5,148 nt of DNA from NCBI GenBank assembly GCA_029933395.1, contig JAOZOG010000057.1:6281-11428 (forward strand), written 5' to 3'. Of this stretch, positions 1-5,148 are shown in pieces. A program made the translations under genes and the position numbers. Positions within the stretch are counted from its first letter, which is position 1. The number at the start of each line of letters is the position of its first letter. The notes under the pieces are model-generated. The model saw only the letters and a list, made by a program, of their open reading frames with translations. It had not been told where the DNA came from and did not search any database. This DNA is from Sulfurovaceae bacterium (GTDB taxonomy: Bacteria > Campylobacterota > Campylobacteria > Campylobacterales > Sulfurovaceae).

Positions 1-11
1 CCATAATGGGA

Positions 12-120
12 TATTGAAGCACTATTTTTTCGTCCAACACTCTGGCAGTCGCAAATGCAAGCGCCCATTTTATGGGTTGAGTGCTCCTTTGTCGCATTGG
101 ACGAAAAAATATCTTCAGTA
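12..120. repeat. Imperfect inverted repeat with nested stems upstream of zwf
   Basis: A 15-base arm at 23-37 (TATTTTTTCGTCCAA) is matched exactly in inverse orientation at 97-111. Beyond a small asymmetric internal loop (20-22 against 112) the pairing resumes between 12-19 and 113-120, with one G-T wobble. Inside lie two shorter possible stems: CACTC at 38-42 with GAGTG at 79-83, and CCCAT at 64-68 with ATGGG at 72-76 around a TTT loop. GTCGCA also occurs twice in direct orientation (48-53 and 91-96). No reading frame of note crosses it. It could be a small non-autonomous insertion element, a pair of inverted operator sites about 74 bases apart centre to centre, or a structured RNA leader or 3' end. 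The sequence does not choose between these. The repeat itself is certain; its role is unknown. Confidence 0.7.
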
Positions 121-125
121 ATTAC
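118..125. promoter_or_regulatory. Short perfect palindrome, possible operator
   Basis: GTAATTAC is a perfect 8-base palindrome 34 bases before the zwf start, overlapping the outer edge of the inverted repeat and just upstream of the candidate -10. It recalls the half-sites of HexR, the RpiR-type regulator that controls zwf-edd-eda operons in several Gammaproteobacteria (approximately TGTAAT, three A/T, ATTACA), but it lacks the central spacer. An 8-base AT-rich palindrome can arise by chance in such DNA, so this is only a lead. Confidence 0.2.
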
Positions 126-159
126 CATACTAAACTAAAAAAATAAAAGAGAAACAATC
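126..159 (+). promoter_or_regulatory. Candidate -10 and weak ribosome site before zwf
   Basis: The last 40 bases before zwf are about 20% GC, typical of a promoter and leader. CATACT at 126-131 matches four of six positions of the sigma-70 -10 box. No convincing -35 lies 16-18 bases upstream; TTGGAC at 97-102 is too far away and is part of the inverted repeat. An AAGAGA stretch at 147-152 sits seven bases before the ATG and is a weak Shine-Dalgarno, weaker than those of the three downstream genes. This should be the main promoter region of the operon, because no gap exists for another one further down. Confidence 0.3.
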
Positions 160-1626
160 ATGAGCGAAACAGAAAATTTATGTGATGTCATCATATTTGG
201 CGGACACGGGGATCTGGCATTCAGGAAGTTGATGCCGGCACTGTACCATTTGGTCGAGGATGGCTACCTCAACCATCAGAGCCGTATCCTGACAGTCACC
301 AGAAGAGAGATGAGCAACGAAGAGCATATCGAGCTGGTCAAGAGCAAATTGCTGGAGTTTATGAAGGAGGGTGAGTTCGATGAGGCGCGTTTTGCAGAGT
401 TTGCGAAGCAGCTTCAGGTTGTCAGAGTCGATCTGACGGATGAGGAGAGTTACCGGAGTCTGAAGGAGGCGCTCGATCTCTATCCCGAGCGAGAGCGGGT
501 CAACTATCTGTCGACTTCCCCGGACTTTTTCGGCTCGATCTGCAAAGCGCTCAACCACTGGGAGCTGATCACGCCGCAGAGCAGGGTGGTGCTGGAGAAG
601 CCGATCGGGCGGGATTTGAAGTCTTCACGGGCGATCAATGTCGAGGTGCTGAAGTATTTCGAAGAGTCACAGGTCTATCGTATCGACCACTATCTGGGCA
701 AGGATACAGTACAGAATATTATGGCGCTGCGTTTCTCCAACCGCTTCTTTATGCCGCTCTGGGATGCGAACAATATCGATCACGTGCAGATCACTGTCGC
801 GGAGAGTGTCGGAGTGGAGGGGCGCTGGGGCTACTATGACGACTACGGCGCGATGCGCGATATGATCCAGAACCACCTAATGCAGCTCCTCTGCCTCGTC
901 GCGATGGAGCCGCCCTGTTCACTCGATGCAGACAGTGTGCGTGACGAGAAGGTCAAAGTGCTGCGCTCACTGCGTCCGATGAGTCCGAGTGATATCGAGA
1001 CCAAGACAGTACGCGCCCAATACACCCAGGGATCGAGTGACGGCGAAGCAGTACCGGGCTATCGCGAGGGAATCGGTGTCGAGAACAGTGATACGGAGAC
1101 CTTTGCCGCGATTCGGGTCGATATCGACAACTGGCGCTGGAACGGTGTACCGTTCTATATCCGAAGCGGAAAAAGGCTGAGACGCAGAAACTCCGAGATC
1201 GTCATCCAGTTCAAGTCGATCCCGCATTCGATCTTTGCCAACAAAGGGCGCTGTATCTCCCAGAATGCTCTGGTGATCACGCTGCAGCCCAAAGAGAGTA
1301 TCAAGCTCAAACTGATGAACAAGATCCCGGGGCTCACGGAACAGATGCGTCTGCAGCAGGTCGATCTGGAGCTCAATGCCCCGCTCAATGCCAAACGCAA
1401 ACCCGAAGCCTACGAGCGCCTGATGCTCGATGTGATCCGCTCCAACCCGACACTCTTTATGCGTCTCGATGAGGTGGAGGCAGCCTGGAAGTGGGCCGAT
1501 ATTATCCTGGAGGGATGGGCGGAAAATATCGTCCCGATGAAGAGCTACAACGCTGGCAGTGACGGCCCCAGCGCTGCGATCGCTCTGATCGAGCGGGATG
1601 GCAGGAGTTGGCACGATGAGTTCTAA
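160..1626 (+). CDS. zwf: Glucose-6-phosphate 1-dehydrogenase
   Basis: This cytoplasmic enzyme oxidises glucose-6-phosphate to 6-phosphogluconolactone with NAD(P)+ and is the entry step to the ED pathway and the oxidative pentose-phosphate branch. The 488 residues match the usual length (E. coli about 491). An N-terminal Rossmann fold opens with GGHGDLAFRKL (14-24), fitting GxxGDL. R48/R49 at the end of the second strand sit where NADP-using enzymes hold the 2'-phosphate. EKP (146-148) and the active-site motif RIDHYLGK (174-181) follow. D176, H177 and H239 (in QNHLMQLL) align with the catalytic Asp, His and base His of the Leuconostoc enzyme. The C-terminal domain carries RVDIDNWRWNGVPFYIRSGK (319-338). 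The residue after the active-site motif is D182 where Glu is usual. Overall it reads like the gammaproteobacterial form. The ATG at 160 starts just before the conserved fold. First gene of the operon; the end overlaps pgl by 11 nt. Family assignment is secure; cofactor preference is inferred. Confidence 0.97.
   Translation: MSETENLCDVIIFGGHGDLAFRKLMPALYHLVEDGYLNHQSRILTVTRREMSNEEHIELVKSKLLEFMKEGEFDEARFAEFAKQLQVVRVDLTDEESYRSLKEALDLYPERERVNYLSTSPDFFGSICKALNHWELITPQSRVVLEKPIGRDLKSSRAINVEVLKYFEESQVYRIDHYLGKDTVQNIMALRFSNRFFMPLWDANNIDHVQITVAESVGVEGRWGYYDDYGAMRDMIQNHLMQLLCLVAMEPPCSLDADSVRDEKVKVLRSLRPMSPSDIETKTVRAQYTQGSSDGEAVPGYREGIGVENSDTETFAAIRVDIDNWRWNGVPFYIRSGKRLRRRNSEIVIQFKSIPHSIFANKGRCISQNALVITLQPKESIKLKLMNKIPGLTEQMRLQQVDLELNAPLNAKRKPEAYERLMLDVIRSNPTLFMRLDEVEAAWKWADIILEGWAENIVPMKSYNAGSDGPSAAIALIERDGRSWHDEF
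1603..1607 (+). promoter_or_regulatory. Shine-Dalgarno that fixes the pgl start
   Basis: AGGAG inside the last codons of zwf lies eight bases before the ATG at 1616. It makes 1616 the best start for pgl over the in-frame ATG codons at 1598 (upstream of the site) and 1628 (20 bases away, with no site of its own). Confidence 0.7.
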
Positions 1627-2317
1627 TATGAATAAATATGAATATCGTTCGAGTGAGGCTCTGGCCGACGCTCTAAGTGAAAGAATTGCCAATGATCTAC
1701 AGACGGCGATTGACGCAAGGGGAACGGCTTCCCTGCTTGTCTCCGGCGGCAGTACACCCAAAGCACTCTTTAAAGTATTGCGGAAAAAAGATATCGACTG
1801 GAGCAGTGTCCGTATCGGATTGGTCGATGAGCGCTGGGTCGATCCTGCAGATAAAGACAGCAATGAAAGACTGGTTCGAGAGGAGCTGATGCAGGATAAT
1901 GCGGCAGCAGCCAAATTTGTCGGAATGTATCAGGAGGGCTTCTCTGCGGAGGGGGCTGAAGTCTCCTGCAGTGAGAGGATCGAAAAAGAACTCTCTCCTT
2001 TCACTGTAGTGGTTCTGGGGATGGGAGGCGATGCACATACGGCATCACTCTTTCCAAACAATCCCAAACTTGAAGAGGCTTATCGCCTGAGCAATCCTCT
2101 GCAATGCATCGCGATCCATCCGGAGACTGCACCACACACCCGTATGAGCCTGACGCTTCCGGCGATCCTGAGTGCCGAGCATCTCTATCTCCATATCGAG
2201 GGTGAAGCGAAGCGAAAGGTTCTGGATGAGGCGCTGCGGGGCGAAGATCGTTTCGCGATGCCGATCCGTGCTGTCCTGCAGCAAAATGAGAAAACCGTGG
2301 AGGTCTATCAAGTATGA
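1616..2317 (+). CDS. pgl: 6-phosphogluconolactonase (SOL/DevB family)
   Basis: It hydrolyses 6-phosphoglucono-1,5-lactone, the Zwf product, to 6-phosphogluconate in the cytoplasm. From the ATG at 1616 the protein is 233 residues, normal for the DevB/SOL family. The family landmarks appear in order: LLVSGGSTPKALF (40-52), the phosphate-binding SGGSTP loop; LVDERWVDPADKDSNERL (69-86), the DERxV...SN block; VLGMGGDAHTASLFP (133-147), which holds the His (141) normally assigned to catalysis; and TRMSLTLPAI (175-184) followed by EGEAKRKVL (195-203). The third block has Ala where Gly is usual (DAH for DGH). The first ~30 codons are more AT-rich than the rest of the operon. The start overlaps the end of zwf by 11 nt, and the stop overlaps the edd start as ATGA, so translation is probably coupled on both sides. 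Start confidence is moderate; function is well supported. Confidence 0.95.
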   Translation: MSSNMNKYEYRSSEALADALSERIANDLQTAIDARGTASLLVSGGSTPKALFKVLRKKDIDWSSVRIGLVDERWVDPADKDSNERLVREELMQDNAAAAKFVGMYQEGFSAEGAEVSCSERIEKELSPFTVVVLGMGGDAHTASLFPNNPKLEEAYRLSNPLQCIAIHPETAPHTRMSLTLPAILSAEHLYLHIEGEAKRKVLDEALRGEDRFAMPIRAVLQQNEKTVEVYQV

Positions 2318-4143
2318 ATGACATTATTAAACAGGTTACCGAAACCATCATCGAACGCTCCAGAGAGAGCAGAGCCGTCTATCTGAAACGGATCGAAGAG
2401 GCTAAAATACACGGTGTCAACCGCCGCAAACTCGGATGCAGTAACCTCGCCCATGCGATGGCACCGATGGACAGATACGAGAAGGGTTCACTGGCGCAGA
2501 TGCAGCAGCCCAATATCGCTATCGTTACCGCCTACAACGATATGCTCTCCGCCCACGAACCCTTCAAGCTCTACCCCTCGCTGATCAAACGGGTACTACT
2601 CGAAGAGGGGGCGACCTGCCAGGTAGCAGGTGGCGTGCCTGCGATGTGTGACGGCGTGACGCAGTCTCAGCCGGGGATGGAGTTGAGCCTTTTCAGCCGG
2701 GACAATATTGCGATGGGAACAGCGATCGCTCTTTCGCATAATGTCTTCGACGGGGCGCTCTATCTGGGTGTCTGCGACAAGATCGTACCGGGCCTGCTGA
2801 TCGGTGCGCTGGCTTTTGGCCACCTGCCGGGTATCTTCGTTCCTGCCGGCCCGATGCCTTCGGGTATCAGCAATGCCGAAAAGGCGAAGATCCGCCAGGA
2901 GTACGCTCAGGGCAGGATCAGCGAAGCAGAACTGCTCAAAGCCGAAGCCGCCTCCTATCACAGCAGCGGCACCTGTACTTTCTATGGGACAGCCAACTCC
3001 AACCAGATGCTGCTGGAGATGATGGGCCTGCAGCTCCCCAACGGCTCTTTCGTCAATACTAACACCCCGCTGCGTGAAGCACTCACCGAAGAGGCCGCGC
3101 GAACGATCCTGGCAATGACGGAGCTTTCCGGCAGTTACAGGCCGATCGCCGATATACTCGACGAACGCAGCCTGGTCAATGCCATCGTCGGCTTGATGGC
3201 GACAGGCGGTTCGACCAACCATACAATGCACCTGATCGCTATCGCACGGGCGGCAGGTATCGTCCTGACTTGGGATGATTTCGATGCGATCTCCAAAGTC
3301 ACGCCACTGCTCTGCAAACTCTATCCCAACGGTACAGCCGATGTCAATGCCTTCCGTGAAGCGGGCGGGATGAGTGTCGTCATTGCTCAGCTGATCGAAG
3401 CAGGATTGGTGCACGAAGATGTGGAGACAGTAGTGGGCAGAGGATTGTCGAAGTTTATCGCAGAGCCGGAACTCAAAAGCGGCGAACTCCATTTTGCCGA
3501 TGGTGCGAAGCGCTCAAGAAATGAAGCGGTCGTCGCTTCTGCCGCAGCGCCTTTCAGCGAGGAGGGCGGCCTGAAGCTTCTCGCGGGAAATATCGGTCGA
3601 AGTGTCATCAAGACCTCCGCTCTCAAGCCGGAGCAACTCCTGATCGAAGCCGAAGCACTGGTTTTCGAGACACAGGAAGCGCTGCAAAGTGCTTTCAAAG
3701 AGGGTAAACTGGAGCGGGACTTCATCGCTGTCGTCCGCTACCAGGGCCCCAAAGCCAACGGTATGCCGGAGCTTCACGGCCTGATGCCTCCGCTGGGTGT
3801 CCTGCAGGACAAGGGCTTCAAGGTAGCGATCGTCACCGACGGCAGGATGTCTGGTGCTTCGGGCAAAGTCCCCTCGGCGATCCATATGAGTCCCGAAGCG
3901 GCAGATGGCGGTATCCTCTCCAAGATAGAGAATGGCGACCCGATCCGTTTCGATGTGGAGAGCGGTCAGATCGAACTCCTGGCAGAAGATGCCGTACTGC
4001 TCGCGAGAGGATTTGCCAACCCTGATCTCAGTGCAAACCGCTATGGTTTCGGCAGAGAACTTTTCGTCTCGATGCGTCAGAGTGTCGGTACAGCCGAGGA
4101 GGGTGCCTGCACCTTCGATCTCCCCGGAAAGGAGCGCGCATGA
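2314..4143 (+). CDS. edd: Phosphogluconate dehydratase
   Basis: It dehydrates 6-phosphogluconate to 2-keto-3-deoxy-6-phosphogluconate (KDPG), the committing step of the ED pathway. It belongs to the IlvD/Edd family of [4Fe-4S] dehydratases and acts in the cytoplasm. The 609 residues are close to E. coli Edd (603). Edd-specific stretches are VTAYNDMLSAHEPF (71-84), VAGGVPAMCDGVTQ (104-117) and SYHSSGTCTFYGTANSNQML (214-233). CDKIVPG (154-160) and the C-terminal VTDGRMSGASGK (507-518) are the two family signatures. C112, C154 and C221 are the likely iron-sulfur ligands, which would make the enzyme oxygen-sensitive. The TCTFYGTANSNQ context and the length separate it from dihydroxy-acid dehydratase (IlvD, usually about 560-615 residues), a relative with different wording at these sites. 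A GGAGG at 2299-2303 lies ten bases before the ATG. The gene overlaps pgl and eda by four bases each. Confidence 0.97.
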   Translation: MNDIIKQVTETIIERSRESRAVYLKRIEEAKIHGVNRRKLGCSNLAHAMAPMDRYEKGSLAQMQQPNIAIVTAYNDMLSAHEPFKLYPSLIKRVLLEEGATCQVAGGVPAMCDGVTQSQPGMELSLFSRDNIAMGTAIALSHNVFDGALYLGVCDKIVPGLLIGALAFGHLPGIFVPAGPMPSGISNAEKAKIRQEYAQGRISEAELLKAEAASYHSSGTCTFYGTANSNQMLLEMMGLQLPNGSFVNTNTPLREALTEEAARTILAMTELSGSYRPIADILDERSLVNAIVGLMATGGSTNHTMHLIAIARAAGIVLTWDDFDAISKVTPLLCKLYPNGTADVNAFREAGGMSVVIAQLIEAGLVHEDVETVVGRGLSKFIAEPELKSGELHFADGAKRSRNEAVVASAAAPFSEEGGLKLLAGNIGRSVIKTSALKPEQLLIEAEALVFETQEALQSAFKEGKLERDFIAVVRYQGPKANGMPELHGLMPPLGVLQDKGFKVAIVTDGRMSGASGKVPSAIHMSPEAADGGILSKIENGDPIRFDVESGQIELLAEDAVLLARGFANPDLSANRYGFGRELFVSMRQSVGTAEEGACTFDLPGKERA

Positions 4144-4763
4144 CAGCCGCAGAAGTGATGGCGGTCTCTCCGATCGTTCCAGTGATCGCCCTGGAGCGTG
4201 TCGAGGATGCGCTGCCGCTGGCCGAAGCACTGATGGAGGGTGGTATCGCCGTGATGGAGATCACCCTGCGTACGGATGCCGGACTGGGTTCGATCGAAGC
4301 GATCGCCAGATCGATGCCGGAGATGCACGTCGGGGCTGGTACGGTCATCGATGCCGCAGGTTTCCGGGCTGCTGTCGATCACGGTTCGCAGTTTGTCTTC
4401 ACTCCCGGTATCAGCGAGGAGCTGATGCACACATCCCGAGAGTTGGATACTGCATTGATCCCCGGTGTGGCGACCGCTTCGGAAGTGATGCTGGCACAAA
4501 ACAACGGCTTCACCCACTGCAAACTCTTCCCCGCCACAGTCGCCGGAGGCACCGCCGCCCTCAACGCCTTCAACGGCCCCTTCGCCTCGATGCGATTCTG
4601 CCCCACCGGCGGCGTGAACCTCACCAATCTGAATGAGTTCCTCTCACTGGAAAATGTCCTCTGCGTCGGCGGCAGCTGGATCGTACCGAAAGATGCGATC
4701 CGAGAGGGGAATTTTGGAGAGATTACGCGATTGTGCCGGGAGGCTTTGGGGAGTATCGGCTAA
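4140..4763 (+). CDS. eda: KDPG aldolase (2-keto-3-deoxy-6-phosphogluconate aldolase)
   Basis: This class I (Schiff-base) aldolase cleaves KDPG to pyruvate and glyceraldehyde-3-phosphate, ending the pathway encoded by the operon. The 207 residues form one TIM barrel, a little shorter than E. coli Eda (213). Landmarks are SPIVPVIALE (10-19), VMEITLRT (38-45) with E40 matching the catalytic E45 of E. coli, VGAGTVID (64-71), FVFTPGIS (85-92), LIPGVATASE (106-115), and HCKLFPA (126-132) where K128 corresponds to the Schiff-base lysine K133. FCPTGGVN (153-160) and CVGGSWIVP (175-183) bind the phosphate. The ATG overlaps the edd stop as ATGA and is preceded by AAGGAG ending five bases before it, so translation is coupled to edd. 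Some Eda enzymes also act on 4-hydroxy-2-oxoglutarate; that side activity cannot be judged here. It is the last gene of the operon. Confidence 0.97.
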   Translation: MTAAEVMAVSPIVPVIALERVEDALPLAEALMEGGIAVMEITLRTDAGLGSIEAIARSMPEMHVGAGTVIDAAGFRAAVDHGSQFVFTPGISEELMHTSRELDTALIPGVATASEVMLAQNNGFTHCKLFPATVAGGTAALNAFNGPFASMRFCPTGGVNLTNLNEFLSLENVLCVGGSWIVPKDAIREGNFGEITRLCREALGSIG

Positions 4764-4783
4764 TCTTGTATCCGCTTCATTGT

Positions 4784-5148
4784 TTAACTGATGGTTGTTC
4801 TTTTCTTGGCGCCTACAAGCCAATATGAAATAGCCAAACCAACAATCACGATAGCGATGATCAGCAGTTCTTCCCCTTTTTCAGCAGAAAGAGAATAGAT
4901 TAATACTTTTCGGATCAGTGCTGCCATGGCAAGCATAATAAATGCACCTATGGCAAATCCTTTTCCTTGTAAATGATTGATTTCTTCGTGAATCAGTTCT
5001 ATGGAAGCCCACAGTACAAGCAAGCTGCCCAGAACTGTCAATATCCCCTTTTCTATTTTCATATCAGTAAAAAACAGTAGATAAATATCATAAATAAAAA
5101 GTCCTATGGCAAAAAATGCTACAAGTGCCAATGCACCTGCGAGGAAGT
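4784..5148 (-). CDS. PsiE-like small integral membrane protein, 5' end outside window
   Basis: The - strand frame is open from the right edge to a TAA at 4784-4786, giving 120 visible residues. The TTG at 5131 is not a credible start: it sits inside a hydrophobic helix, the frame continues upstream of it (FLAGA precedes it) and no ribosome site is seen, so the true start lies beyond 5148. Four hydrophobic helices are visible at about 3-26, 34-51, 63-85 and 93-112, joined by short charged loops and ending in a basic tail (GAKKRTT). The pattern of helix two ending in ELIHEE, a short linker with HLQGKG, and helix three containing ALIRKVLIY resembles the phosphate-starvation-inducible PsiE family, whose biochemical role is not established. 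This stretch is about 40% GC against roughly 55-60% in the operon, and the gene runs convergently to eda. It is probably unrelated to sugar metabolism. Family assignment is from memory of the pattern. Confidence 0.6.
   Translation of the reverse strand, partial: FLAGALALVAFFAIGLFIYDIYLLFFTDMKIEKGILTVLGSLLVLWASIELIHEEINHLQGKGFAIGAFIMLAMAALIRKVLIYSLSAEKGEELLIIAIVIVGLAISYWLVGAKKRTTIS

Noticed and set aside
1..4. ATG on the - strand at position 4 as the start of a divergent gene
   Set aside because: Only four bases are inside the window, and the bases before it on that strand contain no Shine-Dalgarno.
23..111. Intrinsic terminator of an upstream gene
   Set aside because: The loop is about 59 bases, the stem is AT-rich at its base, and the right arm is followed by mixed sequence rather than a T-run.
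1598..1630. Alternative pgl starts at 1598 and 1628
   Set aside because: The ATG at 1598 lies before the AGGAG and has no site of its own. The ATG at 1628 is 20 bases past it. The ATG at 1616 has ideal spacing, although 1628 would also keep the whole fold.
967..1914. 315-codon open frame on the - strand across the zwf/pgl junction
   Set aside because: It lies antisense to two well-supported enzymes, shows no recognisable motifs and has low-complexity composition typical of a shadow frame in moderately GC-rich coding DNA.
2596..3492. 298-codon open frame on the - strand inside edd
   Set aside because: It is fully covered by conserved edd sequence, and its protein is rich in Cys, His, Arg and Gln in the manner of a shadow frame. 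The same holds for the frame at 3514-4230 and the + strand frame at 3932-4636.
2314..4143. Dihydroxy-acid dehydratase (IlvD) instead of Edd
   Set aside because: The TCTFYGTANSNQ and VTAYNDMLSAHEPF stretches are Edd-type, and the gene sits between pgl and eda.
5129..5131. TTG as the start of the PsiE-like gene
   Set aside because: The frame stays open and hydrophobic to the window edge, and starting here would cut into the first membrane helix.
1..5148. CRISPR arrays, tRNA or rRNA genes, transposases, attachment sites
   Set aside because: No spaced direct repeats, cloverleaf or rRNA-like stretches, or transposase frames were seen. The inverted repeat at 12-120 is the only candidate mobile-type structure.

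Overview
The window holds a complete, tightly packed operon for the Entner-Doudoroff (ED) route from glucose-6-phosphate to pyruvate and glyceraldehyde-3-phosphate, all on the + strand in reaction order: zwf (160-1626), pgl (1616-2317), edd (2314-4143) and eda (4140-4763). A truncated gene for a small four-helix membrane protein of PsiE type follows on the - strand (4784 to the right edge).

Bacterial origin is clear from the gene families, Shine-Dalgarno sites and overlapping gene ends. The phylum is less certain. Zwf reads along its whole length like the gammaproteobacterial (E. coli-type) enzyme, and the order zwf-pgl-edd-eda is the one known from Shewanella and relatives. The flanking DNA is much more AT-rich (about 40% GC by hand count, about 20% just before zwf) than the operon (about 55-62% GC in the stretches counted). 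This fits either a gammaproteobacterium or another proteobacterium/Campylobacterota host that acquired the cassette. I cannot decide from this window.

Layout: 1-159 is non-coding. It holds a large imperfect inverted repeat (12-120; perfect 15-bp arms at 23-37 and 97-111) with smaller nested stems, then an A-rich leader with a weak promoter candidate and a weak ribosome site. From 160 to 4763 there is no intergenic base: zwf and pgl overlap by 11 nt, pgl/edd and edd/eda by ATGA (4 nt), and each downstream gene has a good Shine-Dalgarno inside the preceding gene. Only 20 bases separate eda from the convergent PsiE-like gene, and no terminator hairpin is visible there.

Function: Zwf oxidises glucose-6-phosphate and makes NAD(P)H, Pgl hydrolyses the lactone, Edd dehydrates 6-phosphogluconate to KDPG, and Eda cleaves KDPG. 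All four proteins look full-length with their key residues present. No regulator (such as HexR), glucokinase, sugar transporter or gnd is in view. I found no convincing undescribed system. The least explained item is the inverted-repeat structure in front of zwf.
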